A stretch of 64,000 bases of DNA, taken from Eremomyces bilateralis CBS 781.70. Its lineage: Eukaryota > Ascomycota > Dothideomycetes > Eremomycetales > Eremomycetaceae. Positions 23,467 through 35,122 of this stretch are shown here, in pieces. The DNA lies in assembly GCF_010015585.1 (NCBI RefSeq), contig NW_022985071.1, positions 561,979-625,978 of the forward strand, read 5' to 3'. Position numbers and translations under genes: made by a program. The first letter of the stretch is position 1, and each line of letters opens with the position of its first letter. A model generated the notes under the pieces. That model saw only the letters and a list, made by a program, of their open reading frames with translations, was not told where the DNA came from and did not search any database.

Positions 23467-25184
23467 TATTCCATACGGAGAAACCGTTTCAAAAATTAGA
23501 TACATTCTAAGTTAACCTGTTCTGATTTCCAAGCTTATCTAAGTGCCGAAGTACCAGTAGGTGTGTCAATGTCATAGAGTCGGTCTTAGTGCCGAATCCT
23601 AGGCAGGGTGAATGGGCAAGTGCCCAACTATGGGCTGGCTCACATCACCGTGTCGGAACAAGCACCGAACGAGTCACAATTCTGTACGATGGTCGTTGTA
23701 GCAACCGCGGAGCGCAACTTACAAGGCGCCACCAGTAAATGAACGATCTCGTACCTAGAAATCAATCGCCTTTCCCATGTTACTAGGCCGCCGCTGCCGG
23801 TACGGCAAGCGCCACCCTCACGAACAATGCCAACATTTTCAAACACCAAGAGTGTTATCCTCATGTCGGATTGACCATCCAAGGCCAGAATCATGCTCTC
23901 AAATTTGGTCTCCAAAATTTTTCATGATAAATTAGTGAATTTTACATTCCCCGTTAGCGGTGCAGGCTCGCTCTGCAAGTCCCTGGTCGGTTAACGCTGT
24001 CGAAATATTTACTTGGGAATTATAAGCGACGGAGCACTATCTAGACGCTTGTTCTGACTGAGGGTTGCATGCCCAGCTCCACCACTATGCCTAGGCTTTG
24101 ACTGCGACAACACCCGCAGGGCCCAGAGCACATCAACTTTGATTAGAAGAGCAATCAGTATAGGCACTATCCTTTCAACTATCGTCAGGTGCCTTGACAA
24201 TAGTAACGGGTGCAGAATGCGAGCCCCCTTCCTGTAGAAGTTTTGACGTTGTTGATCCCAGCTGTATGCAGTTCCTGACCGTTCTTGGCATGCCCTGTGG
24301 GTGAGAAATTGCAATCGAGAGTACTTGCGAACAAAATGGCCATCGCGGAGGAACAAACCCTTTGGAACATGGGAAGTTTTGCAAGCTGAAATGATCGCCG
24401 TTTAAGACTCACACTGACTGTAAGGACAATATTGACCTAGCAAGGATGCTTTTTGTGATTTAATGGATATGGAGACGCTTCTACATACGCGGACTCTCTC
24501 TCTCCATCTATAATTTATGACGGCACGAGGGTTCCACATCTTCTGTGAACATTGGTGCACGAAGGAAGGACATGCCAGGAGCAACAACTCCAGCGGTTGC
24601 CCTCGAATCCCATGTCTGGTGGGACCTAATCTGGGTATTCTGGGCGGTGCCCATGTACTACTGGTTTCAAGTGTCATGAATTCATGATGGAATTGTCGAC
24701 TAATAGCACAATATGCTTAATATATACGTATACCGCAAGATCTAATCTGAGGATCGTTCAAAACTGGCGAAGTGAGATTACAACTTACAAATAATAAACG
24801 GTCAGGAGTCAGAACTTGGTTTGTTTCCACCGGTTTTGAACAGCTTTCAGATCGTGCGGTATGAGATCAACCCAGACAGACTTTTACGGACGTGGAAGGT
24901 ATTTTTCACTGGTAGAATGATATATCTTTGGACGAAAAGTAGGAGAATTGATCTATCATTGCGTAGAAAACTTAGGCTGCCTTGGCAAACTGAACCAAAT
25001 CGGGTTGACAAAAAAAGGTTGAAGATTAGAAAATGAAAAGTATTCGAGAGATTTTCTTCCATAAGTGATGATATAAGTCCTCAATTAAGTACATTTCATA
25101 ATTCATTCAGGACAGTAAACCCCGCCATACCCCTCATGAGATCCATATACCCTGAAAAACGATAAAAAAAAATAAAAAATTCAA

Positions 25185-25320
25185 TGCCTCAATTCGGAGT
25201 TGAACCGAAGACCTTTGCATTTCTAGAGATACTAGTCTGTGATGTTTATTAGTGTCCATTTTATTCGTCTGCAGCTTGGGAGGAACATACGCAACGCTCT
25301 ACCAACTGAGCTATTGAGGC
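25185..25320 (-). tRNA. intron-bearing tRNA-like gene, isotype not assigned
   Basis: Read on the minus strand it starts GCCTCAA and ends TTGAGGC plus A, a perfect 7-bp acceptor stem with discriminator base. The A box TAGCTCAGTTGG forms a GCTC/GAGC D-arm, and the B box GGTTCAACTCC lies in a TTCGG/CCGAA T-arm. The anticodon stem halves (TTGCG and TGCAA) are separated by about 70 bases, so there is an intron or insertion of roughly 60 bases. A run of six Ts follows the 3' end, a good RNA polymerase III stop. The base after the 5' stem half does not place a clear U33, so the anticodon is ambiguous. The acceptor and D-arm resemble elongator Met, but no CAT sits correctly. It may be a pseudogene. 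Confidence 0.65.
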
Positions 25321-26747
25321 AGTTGTCGGAACGATTTCCGCCAATGACTCCAGGTTCCCATTTCGATAGGTTTTTGCGTGAGTGGGGGTTTAACGAGAGC
25401 ATGGCTTTCAGTTAATGACCCACCCACCCCATGAGACCTGTGTCGTCCAGGTGTTTGCTAAATCAATCATGAACTGCCTGGGGCATATTCCTCGGGCTTT
25501 GGAGTGTTTAAACTCCAGGAGTCGCCCCGCTCCGAAGATGGACCCCGAGCGATTTTCAGGAGAGAAATACGGAAAACCCTAAAGCCCTAATGGCCTTCTC
25601 GGGAAAAATTACGGAAACGCGGGTGTCTGCAGATGCCCCTATGTCTAAGTTAGGCCAATGCTAATGATGTATTCAACGAACGAATTCCGTATCACGGTGG
25701 TGGTATTCCGCCGGATTTGGATAGGCCATGCTTCGGGGAGCAGCTGCAATTGCGTCAGCGACCAGTAGTACCAGACAGGATTGTGATATCAGCGTTCGAT
25801 CCCCCTGTTGCAGCAACATGCACCTTTGAATTGGCACACTCCGGTCTCAGTAACGGGAGGCAGTTTGGTCCAGACCATCCTCAGGGTCGTCGTTGACTTC
25901 GACGATGAAGTACAGAGTAGTCCGTGGCCGAAAGCTGCGAAATCCGCCATTTCTTTCACATTCTACCCTTCTAGCTTGCTAGATGTGATCAAGGTCTCAA
26001 TGGCTTATTATCCAAAGATATTTTGCAGGCGCTTCTAGCCTCAGTCCTCAGAGCATGTTACAGGCTTACAGCTCTCTGATCCATCGGTGGTGTTTTGACG
26101 TGACTGTACTTGAAATGACTCGAAAAAACACCGTTGACAATAAGACAGCAAGTGACTTTGCAAAACCCGGTGGCATCACATAAGTTCGTCACCAGCAAGG
26201 TTGGCGGTTAAGGGACTTCGGGCAGTGGATTCAAGATAAATGCAGCTGAGTAGGTCATATTTGATATTATGTAGTTAAAAACATTGTGAAGGCTACGGGA
26301 GCTAACGCTTCGATAACTGAATCAATAATACGCTAGCTGATACATATCGATTATCAAACCCCCTGAAACTAAGCAAGCATCTGGTGGTGATGTGTTGAAA
26401 TCACTAGCTTGAAAGCAACTTCACAAAGCGAACGTGACGGCAATCTGTGTACTGCTGATTTATGCGACAGAAATCAGAAATGCAGAATAGAATATCCTAA
26501 CGATCAGATGGTGCCCCCCAAAAGCTTGAGTGGCTGGTGTGCTGGTCTTGTCCAGTTCGAGTTTCTAGAAGTCCTTGATGGTGCGTTTAACGATCAGTAG
26601 AGAAGACCAAATTTGATTGGTGCAGGTACCAAAGTCTCCAACAGCACTCGGAGAATTTACTACAATGAATTTGCCCCGACACTTCTTCTTCTAGATGACA
26701 TATTTCTAGTCGATGGAAAAACTGAGAAGCAATAATACAGAGTCACC

Positions 26748-28323
26748 ATGGAATATCTAATAAGGTCGGCTCAACAGCACGAAGACTTTCGTGAAGCAGA
26801 GATCAAGGCTCTTGCAACTCTTCATGGTTTCGACGTGGAGATTCTCTCCTATAGCAACGAGGTATGTGTTTGAAGTCTTTATGCCCCTCTATAAATGGTT
26901 TTTACCTGTCTAGTCGATTCGTTGATGCGGGTGAAAGTCCTTGAATGAATGAGACGCCGAATGTCCTTCCTAAACAAATATTTACAAGTCTCAAACAGTC
27001 ACCCTACTGCGTCGTCCGCCTCCCATCAGACGATGCAGCGAAGCTCCTCATTGAAAGAAGCATCCTAGCATGTGCTATATACCGTCTCTGGGGCCAAGGC
27101 AGCGACTACGATAGTCTACACGAAGATCTCCGTTCCAGGACCGAGTCAGAATGGTCCAAGTACAAAGTCAGCTCCTTCTGGTTCCAAATCAAAACCTTCC
27201 AATCCAAACGGTCGGCAACAGCCCGACAGGATATCGTGGAGTCATTCAGTTACTTGCCCTTTGATGGCCCAATAACGCCCCAGAACCCGGATGTGGAATT
27301 TTGCGTTTGCGAATACTTCGACAAGGGCACCTTGACTCCAAAACAGATATACATGGGCCGACTGATTGGCAACAGCTGTCGCGATGTCATCAATGTATAT
27401 GACCTCAAAAAGCGAAGTTATATCAGTACGACATCTATGGACGCAGAACTAGCCCTCGTCACGGCCAATCTTGCATTGGCTGGTCCAAATAAGTTGATGT
27501 ATGACCCCTTCGTCGGCACAGCCGGGTTCCCCATCGCCTGCGCACACTTTGGATGCATCGTCCTTGGTAGCGATATAGACGGTCGCTGCATCCGTGGCAA
27601 GGGTGAGAAGGATGTTCTATCCAACTTCCGACAGTATGGGATAGCCGGGCGGTGGTTGGATGGGTTCACAGCGGACCTAACCAACACTCCCTTACGAAAA
27701 CGAAGATTCCTGGACGCAATCGTATGCGATCCGCCCTATGGTGTCCGCGAGGGTCTAAAAGTCCTGGGCTCGAAACGGGGGCCGGTAGAGGAGGTATATA
27801 TCGACGGAAAGTCTGCTTACAAGTACGTATATCAGGGATACAGGGACCAGTCAAGGCTAACATGAATGAAGACAGGCGGATTACGTGCCACCGAAGAAGC
27901 AGTACAGCTTTACTGCGATGTTGAGAGACATTCTCCAGTTCGGAGCCGACACTCTCGTGGACAATGGGCGCGTAGTGCTCTGGATGCCCACTGCCAACGA
28001 TGCGGACGTCGAGCTGCCGTTCCCCCAGAACCCATATCTCGAGCTCGTTAGCGTCAGTGTACAAGAATTCAACAAATGTAAGTCGAGTACATAGAGATCT
28101 GTAATCCTTTATCTGACCTTCATAGGGTCCCGAAGATTATTAGTCTATCGCCGGTTGCCGAGCGTGGAGGTTGACGCCGCAGCCATTTCTGCTTACAACC
28201 ATCAAGCTGGCCACACGGCAGATGAACTCAATGACTTTCGCCGCAAGGTATGCGCTGCATAGTTATTTATGGTTGCTCTATTATGCTAATTGTAACTAGT
28301 ACTTCCAGGGTTTCAAGTCTTGA
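26748..28323 (+). CDS. trm11: tRNA (guanine-10-N2)-methyltransferase catalytic subunit Trm11
   Basis: Five exons: 26748-26861, 26999-27822, 27872-28077, 28126-28247 and 28300-28323; about 429 residues. The first intron is long for this region (137 bases), but the joined frame 'LSYSNESPYCVVRLPS' matches the family's THUMP-like N-terminal region. The Rossmann methyltransferase core has 'LMYDPFVGTAGFPIACAHFG' for S-adenosylmethionine binding and the catalytic/substrate motif DPPYG after 'FLDAIVC'. The segment 'NGRVVLWMPTAND' and the tail 'LNDFRRKYFQGFKS' are also typical. In yeast Trm11 with Trm112 makes m2G10 in cytosolic tRNAs; the partner is not in this window. Exon 3 begins at an AG inside GAAGACAG so that 'YKQADYVPPKK' is read. 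Identification is firm. Confidence 0.94.
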
Positions 28324-29265
28324 ACCTGCCAGTGCCCATCAGCGAGATCTCTCTCACAAATTGGGGGACTGTCCAGAATGATGCCCACCTATAGTGTTCT
28401 TTTCGAGAACTATTTAAAATTCCTCTCACTACTGCATCAATGCTATGAGGCCATACGGGTAGCCGGGCTTCTGACGATGGAGGCTAGGGGCAACTCTAGA
28501 GAGATAAGTCCGCGAGCACAAGGAGTGCGATAGGATGGAGCCATCTCAAATGACAAGTGTCAAGGAGTGCGATTGTGGGACTGTCGCATCGGTCTCTGCA
28601 CTTCGCCATGAGCTCCAGGTTGATAGGCAATCCTTATTCATCAGATGAGGATTTCCGTTCGCTCTAGGCATTTGGAAACGATGATCCACTCGAAGAGACA
28701 GAAAGATTAGTTGTCTTTCATGTTAGATAGACATAGCTACTGGTACACTTCCCACGAAAAGAGTACCTAGTGATACCCGAGCAATCCCCACTATAGGGTC
28801 CAATATCAGTTTGTAAGATCACGGATGCCCTCACTGGCTCACGGGCTGACTCCCTTAATTTCTGGTTGGAAACTCGTACTGAAGCCTGAAAATGGTGTTG
28901 ACTGTTGACTGTTGACTGTTGGCTGTTGAGTGCTTGTTGACAAATGAAGAGATCTTTGTTGGTGCGGTCGTGCGGCCCTGGTTTCTTGGCAGACGTGTTG
29001 CTTGGACTTCATTTTAGACGGGGTCGAAAGCGGAGCTGGCTGGATGGAATTCAAGTTCTGTTACCACTATCCAATATACACTTCCACGGTATTCCGATGA
29101 ATGATTTGGATGAGCCGATGAATTCGGATGTCGTGGACATCCTCGAGCCCGCAGTATCGTTCGTGCATTACGCCGAAACCCATCGTCATCCTTTCCAGCC
29201 ACTGCCCACATCGACAGCGGATTCGAGTTATGAATGTCCCAAGATAACAATCGTCGGTCAAGCCC
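28324..29265. other. intergenic, promoter of carrier gene
   Basis: No supported gene. It includes the short tandem repeat at 28896-28930. A 137-codon open frame at 28944-29357 overlaps the carrier start in another frame and matches nothing I know. Confidence 0.4.
28896..28930 (+). repeat. 5 copies of a 7-bp tandem repeat (TGTTGAC)
   Basis: Three exact TGTTGAC units are followed by TGTTGGC and TGTTGAG. It lies about 340 bases upstream of the carrier start codon. Whether it has regulatory meaning cannot be told. Confidence 0.7.
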
Positions 29266-31501
29266 ATGATGAGGAACGTAGAGTCTTCGAATGCACAAGA
29301 TGCACGTCTGGAGAGATTGTGGGACTCACTGAATCCCAACGGTCGGAGCTCTCTTGACCTGGAAGGGTTGAGAATAGGTTTGAGGCGGATTGATCACCGT
29401 ACGTTTCGCACAATCCAATCTGTGGCGATTCGGCTAACCACGCAATTCCTCCTGTAGCTCTTAAAGATGCGGACCATGTCCTCGGAGATGTTATGAAGGA
29501 TGTCGACGCAGATGGCGACGGTCGAATCCAATATCCCGGTTCGTAAACAACCGCAGACGAAGACGATGCCTCGACGACTAATGCTCCTGGAACAGAATTC
29601 CACGCCTTCATGAAGCGGACGGAGAAAGATTTGTGGGATCTTTTCATAAGCATCGACCATAATTCGGACGGCAAGATCGATAAGAATGAATTGCGACAAG
29701 CCGCTGAAAGTGCCGGCTTGCATCTCTCGAATACCAAACTCGACCAATTCTTTCGAGAGGTTGACACAAACAGCGACGGAGTAATCAACTTCCAGGAATG
29801 GCGGTAAGTGCCTGATTTCACGTTTCACTTCACTTGTGTCCCAATGTAGCGCATGGGGATCCATGTGGGTGCTGTTGATGACCGGACTGATCGTGATAAT
29901 TCACAGAGACTTCCTATTATTTCTCCCCTCCGACTCACCGAACCTGCGCTCTGTTATGTCGTACTTCTCGTCCACCGTTAAAGTCAACCCAGAAGGCGAT
30001 GTACAAATCAGCGACTGGGCTATGCACTCTCTAGGTACTATATCTGCATTTCTTAAACCTGCTTTCGGTTCCCTTCTCCTCCTCGCCAACGTCGGGCAAA
30101 CCCATCTCTCCCGGACTGCCTCTGCCGCCACGCAACCCCACCACTTTGATCGATTATCACACGAAATCGACAGCGATATGGCCGCCCTAATCGAAGACGA
30201 AGTGCACAATCTCATCGTCGACCTGCCACCGGCTTTGGAGCACCCTAGCACGGCATCGTTGAAATCATGGCTGATCGCATGTGTGCCCACTCCAGGCTAC
30301 TTCGTGGCCGGTGGCATTGCAGGTATCGTCTCACGAACATCGACGGCTCCTCTCGATCGCTTGAAGGTCTATCTGATTGCTAAGACCACGGTCTCCCCAA
30401 CGATCGAAGCGGCCAAATCCGGATCACTCCGCGCGACGTTGCGCAACGCATGGAGGCCCCTTGCGGAGGCGTCGAAGGAGCTTTGGGCCGCTGGTGGAAT
30501 TCGCAGTCTCTTCGCTGGTAGGTCATTATCCTGTGGCGCGCAATATGCCTTCTAACCCTAGTTCACTAGGCAATGGCATCAACGTGGTCAAGATCATGCC
30601 CGAGTCAGCCATCAAGTTTGGCGCATACGAGGTAAACATCAACAATGACGCTACATTTTCCGATGCTTACCTACTTAAAGGCCACGAAACGTACTCTAGC
30701 GAGGTTGCAAGGTCTTCATGATCCCACTCAACTAGGATCAGGATCTCAATTCACAGCTGGTGGCATTGCTGGCATGGTTTCTCAGTATGTTTACGTCTAT
30801 CGTTATTTCACATCTTTACTTAGCAACCTAACAACCATAGATTTGCGATTTATCCACTGGATACTCTCAAATTGTAAGTACACTTCTTCCGCAAGTCCGA
30901 ACACCCCTGATAATTCTCCCATAGCCGCATGCAGTGTGAGACCGTCGCCGGAGGACTTCGCGGGAACAAACTCATCTTCGCGACCGCGAAGAAGATGTGG
31001 GTGCAAAACGGGTTCCGCGCCTTCTATCGCGGTCTCCCGATGGGACTCGGTGGAATGTTCCCCTACGCCGCTATCGACCTCGGGACGTTCGAATACCTGA
31101 AGCGACGCATCATCGCACGAAATGCACGCGTGTATAAATGTTGTCGCACCGACAAAGCCGCGCAACCGGGCCCGTTCTCGACTGCGCTCATCGGGGGGGT
31201 CAGCGGAGCGAGCGGAGCGAGCATCGTCTACCCGCTCAATGTGCTTCGCACGCGGCTGCAAAGCCAGGGGACGGTGCTGCATCCGAGGACATACAAAGGC
31301 ATTGTCGACGTGACGCGGCAAACGATAGAGGGCGAAGGGCTGAGAGGGTTGTACCGAGGCCTCGCCCCAAATCTATTCAAAGTTGTCCCGGCAGTTTCGA
31401 TTGTAAGTCCATGTCTATCATCCTTTGTATCCATTGTACTGACTTACCCTTAGACATATGTCGTATATGAGCAATCCAAAGTGATGCTCGATTTAGATTA
31501 A
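29266..31501 (+). CDS. EF-hand calcium-regulated mitochondrial carrier (ATP-Mg/Pi type, Sal1/SCaMC family)
   Basis: Nine exons: 29266-29398, 29458-29538, 29596-29803, 29907-30517, 30570-30631, 30681-30784, 30841-30873, 30925-31402 and 31454-31501; about 585 residues with all phases consistent. The N-terminal half has EF-hand loops DADGDGRIQYPEF, DHNSDGKIDKNEL and DTNSDGVINFQEW. The C-terminal half has three mitochondrial carrier repeats: PLDRLKVYL preceded by 'AGGIAGIVSRTSTA', PLDTLKFRM, and PLNVLRTRL preceded by 'GGVSGASGASIVY'. The second signature is split by the 33-nt exon 7. Such carriers sit in the inner mitochondrial membrane and exchange ATP-Mg for phosphate under control of external calcium. 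Substrate is inferred from the EF-hand plus carrier layout; aspartate/glutamate carriers are larger, so that alternative is less likely. Confidence 0.92.
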
Positions 31502-31891
31502 GGAAGGTTGAGGCCTTCCATAGAAGGCACAAGATCTTATGCCCCCGAGGCAAAGGAAGCACGCTCGATACAACTTGCCCCTTGACACGAGGTCTTACAT
31601 TAAGATACCACAGCAGGCATTGGGTTGGCGTTCTGGTTTGGATCCCGCCGGCTTTGGGATGTATAAGCTTAGCAAGGCGTACCGGTTTCGGAAGGGGACT
31701 ACATGCGACATGCGTAGACATTACGAGCAACGCGAGATCAACCACAACGGCTCAATTTGCGATTAAAAAATCAAATGCTAAATCCTTTCGGCTCATTTCC
31801 ATCACTAATAATCATGCCAAGATGAAACGCCTCCGATGGGCGTCCGTCTACGTAACCACAACGCCATGCAAATGCCATATGAAAAGGATCA
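31502..31891. other. convergent 3' region
   Basis: 3' flanks of the carrier gene and the SNARE gene. Nothing else identified. Confidence 0.4.
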
Positions 31892-32735
31892 TCACTTCAG
31901 GATTACTATCAACAGAATGAGAATGACGATCAGCAGAATGATAATCGTCATGCTCCAGTTGTCCCGCGCCGCCCTCCCGATCTTGTTCACCCGCGTTTTC
32001 GCTCGGTCCAGCTGCGATTGATGGCGGTCGGTCCGCTCGTCCACATCGTCGAGCAGCAGCGCCTGATTGTCGAGCTCATCGCCGATCTGGATGCTCAAGT
32101 CCCGCTGCCGACCGATCGACTCGCCTAACGCATCGAGCTGCGTATCCTGCTCGCGGAGGACTTGTGAATGATATTGGTGGATCTGCTGGTTGTTCAGGTG
32201 CGATTGATCCGGTGATTCGTCATCGGGGTCATCACGGTACGGGAATAAGGCGTTTCGATCCTCGTCTTCGGGGTTGTCGGTGAATCGGACGGATTTGGAC
32301 AGGGTGGCATTGCGCCCAGATTGTGGGACGGGGCTCTTTGATGCCCTCTGTGCGGCGGAGAAGTCGGATTGGAGAGAGGGGTCATTTGGGGTCGTCAGCG
32401 CCTTGTCGGAGCCGTCGCCGGTCTCGAATTGGGCCGATAAGTCCCTATACTGTGTTTGCAGTCGGAATAGTTGGTCGCGCAGATCTCTGGACACTCGATT
32501 AATACTCCGAAACAATTAATGCATCCGTAAATGTTGCGACTTACGAATCCTCGGACTCCGCCAGGTGTGTCTCGATCGCATCCAATCCCGCCTTGAGTGA
32601 ATCTAAGGACCGGGATATCTGCCCATCCTGAGAGTTAGGTGATAGGTTCAGTGATACGGCTCTCTGTCTTTCTAGGAGTGATAGTTTTATGTGATCCGCG
32701 AGGAGAAATAGTTGTGAGGGGTTGGAGGATGTCAT
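31892..32735 (-). CDS. syn8: Qc-SNARE, syntaxin-8/Syn8-like
   Basis: Exons 32735-32545 and 32486-31892, a 58-base intron with phase 2, about 261 residues. The N-terminal part is a helical, polar region ('LFLLADHIKLSLLERQRA'). The SNARE motif spans roughly residues 175-235, with heptad hydrophobics in 'VLREQDTQLDALGESIGRQR' and 'LLLDDVDERTDRHQSQLDRA'. The central residue is Gln (LREQD / LDALGESIGRQR region), as expected for a Q-SNARE. A C-terminal membrane anchor of about 20 residues (MTIIILLIVILILLIVILK) ends the protein with one Lys, so it is tail-anchored. Syn8-class proteins work in endosome/late-Golgi fusion. A different Qc member (Tlg1, Vam7-like) is less likely, since Vam7 lacks an anchor. 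Confidence 0.85.
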
Positions 32736-33344
32736 TGTGACAGACTGTATGTGAGGGGAGAGGGTGACTGGAGGAGATAGGCGTCGCCGGCTCGCCGCGG
32801 TGGTCGAGATCTCAGGGTTATATCTAAATCATGAGGCGGTAATGCCGTTCTAGCCTTTCGAGGTTTGAGAACTGTGTAGACTTCGCTGTATCCTGTTTGA
32901 TTCACCGGCTCATTGAATCCATACTGTACTGTAACTTGAAACGTTGCCTGCTGGTGGAGAGTCCCAACTGCTCCAGCGGATGATGAAGCAGGTGTGGCGC
33001 ATGCAGATATTATCCACGTGACTATTGTCATGGATGTGAGATTAACATATATAGTATCACATGACTCTTCAACGATTGAAGCCAAAGGCCGGGCCTGGAT
33101 GAAGTCGGGCTCAGCGCAAGTATAGCCGACGTCACGTGGTAGATGAGTTGGTGGGGGAGCCCATACAGTGGTCATTCCATCTCCACCTCCACCTCCACAC
33201 CTCCATCTCTATCACCAGCTCGCTCTTAATCTCCCTTCCTCGCCCTTTTCATCAACTTGAGCGAATATCCGCCCATATAAGCCCATGGACCACCCTCTCC
33301 GGAGCCAGAACTGAGAACCGACCATCCACGCGAAGAATCCGAAC
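32736..33344. promoter_or_regulatory. divergent promoter between SNARE and RING genes
   Basis: A head-to-head promoter region. It contains a CTCCACCTCCACC-type pyrimidine repeat around 33180-33205. A 147-codon minus-strand frame (32732-33175) ends at the SNARE start and looks spurious. Confidence 0.45.
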
Positions 33345-34920
33345 ATGTCCGCCCATCAACCGCGGCGAGCCCGGTCCATTACCGCTCGTCGTCCCGCCGA
33401 TCGGATGCGACCCAGCGCTGAGGAACATCTTGATGGAGCTCGGCCTCCTGTATCTCTGAACGACCTGATGAGAGAGACGCTAGGAGCCCCGCCACATGCT
33501 ACAACAACTGAGCTCTTGTCACAATTCGCTCGAGATGCCGACCCTCCACCGCCGCCATCCAAGGTCGATTACGGCCTCCTCGAGTATGTTTCGCCGGTGG
33601 ACAGCAATCTTATTTGCGCGATATGCCAGTGTCCTTTCAACCAGCCCATGCAACTGGTATGCGATCACACCTTCTGCAACGATTGTCTCAAACAATGTTT
33701 CAAGAATCAAGAAGGGACAACACGCATATGTCCGGCGTGTCGAGGACCGATTGAAATCCTGAATTTTAAATCGAAGACAAGGAAATCACCGAGATATGTC
33801 ATACAAATGCTGGACGATTTGTTAGTGAGGTGCCCCAACAGCAAAGCGGGCTGCGAAAGCCATGTCAAACGAGGCGAAATCGAAGATCACGTCGACAAAT
33901 ACTGTGACTACAGTGTCCTGGAATGCTCGGATGACGAGTGTACTCAAGGGATATGGAGGAAATATTCGGAGCAGGGATGCTTGCATTTCATGACCATGTG
34001 CGAAGATTGCGGTGAATCAATGATGCAAAAGGACATCTTTGTATGGCTGATCGACAATCCCCGCCGACGTGGTTGCTAATGAGGAGTAGGAACATCAGGA
34101 AAAGACTTGCCTGAAGCGATTTATTCGTTGCCAGCATTGTTCCGATGAGCTAGCGAAGCCACACCTCAAGCAACATTTGGCATCGATTTGCCCTATGGTA
34201 CCTGCACGATGCACAGGCCAGCCATTTGGGTGCCCATTCGAGGGGACTCGCGCCACCGTCAATGCGCATGTGATCTCATGTGTGATCGCAACCATGGCTC
34301 CATATCTTTCGACCCAGAAAGCTGCGTTCGAAGAACAAGACAAGGCCAACAAAGTGCTGCAAAGGAAGCTGGACCTGTTCGAAGGAGGCTTGACCGCGAT
34401 GCAGAACATCCTCTACTCCGACAACCCGCCGACCGCGGCATCGTCTGCATCGCGAGCTGCCGAAACGTCCATCGATACCCCTATGACAGAGACCGGAGCC
34501 ATGGCCGTCGACATTCCCAACCGCCATTCCCAACAAGGCATGTCTACCGGCACCCCTCCCTTCGATACCCCCATCTCCCACCTCCTCTCCCTCCACGAGT
34601 CCCTCCGCGAGGAACTGTCCCGGTTGGAAAACACCATCGCCGAACTCGACTCGCGCACCACGGTCATGATCCTAAACGAGGGCCAGCGCTCGAAAGACGA
34701 GATGACCCACGCGAACGCCGCCATCAACTCCATGCGGATGCAGCTGCATTGGCTCATGAGCACGCGGCTGCAACAGAACCAACGACAGCCGCCGGGAGGG
34801 GGAGGAGGGGGGCCGGCGGGAGAGGGATCGAGTAGGAATACGAGTAGTGGGTTAGCCCTGGACCCCGAAAGTGGTGAGCAGCCACGGTATGAGTTTGGGC
34901 GGCAGGATACCAAACTGTGA
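33345..34920 (+). CDS. RING finger / TRAF-type zinc finger protein
   Basis: Exons 33345-34040 and 34090-34920, a 49-base phase-0 intron with GCTAATG branch site, about 508 residues. The RING is C3HC4: CAICQCPF, then CDHTFCNDC, and CPACRGP, at about residues 90-140. Cys/His-rich TRAF-type fingers follow ('CPNSKAGCESHVKRGEIEDH', CEDCGESMMQKD, 'EHQEKTCLKRFIRCQHC', CTGQPFGCPFEG). After them come a helical stretch ('QDKANKVLQRKLDLFEGG') and a coiled-coil-like segment ('SLREELSRLENTIAELDS'), ending in a Gly-rich tail. This domain order suggests an E3 ubiquitin ligase; substrates cannot be guessed. Many filamentous fungi have one or more such uncharacterised RING-TRAF proteins. Confidence 0.85.
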
Positions 34921-35122
34921 TCGGATGGCGGGAATCCGGATTTGTTTCACTCCGTGCTTTCCATAGCGACCAGGCGTCTCGGAGATATTCGGAAGGGGAT
35001 GGGACCGTTGGCAGTATCGGACTGGCACGGACATGGGATGCATTGATGACTTTTGATGAATGACCGGGAGGCGTACATCGCCTAAAATACCACTGATATC
35101 AAATCTGCACGGACGTGGCCTG

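Larger units (their letters stand above)
22986..26747. other. gene-poor 3.8-kb stretch with MITE and tRNA-like gene
   Basis: Apart from the MITE at 23294-23466 and the tRNA-like gene at 25185-25320 (listed separately), I see no supported gene. The sequence is AT-rich compared with the flanking genes, with short random frames. Around 24690-25180 it is especially AT-rich. Confidence 0.45.

Noticed and set aside
28944-29357. 137-codon plus-strand frame upstream of and overlapping the carrier gene start
   Set aside because: It runs in another frame over the conserved carrier N-terminus and resembles no family; no splice continuation improves it.
29836-29906. Apparent N-terminal extension with hydrophobic residues before the carrier's 'DFLLFLP' segment
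   Set aside because: These bases are inside the 103-base intron 29804-29906; the spliced frame NFQEWRDFLLF matches the family.
32732-33175. 147-codon minus-strand frame in the SNARE/RING promoter
   Set aside because: It ends at the SNARE start codon, has no recognisable motif and lies in a divergent promoter.
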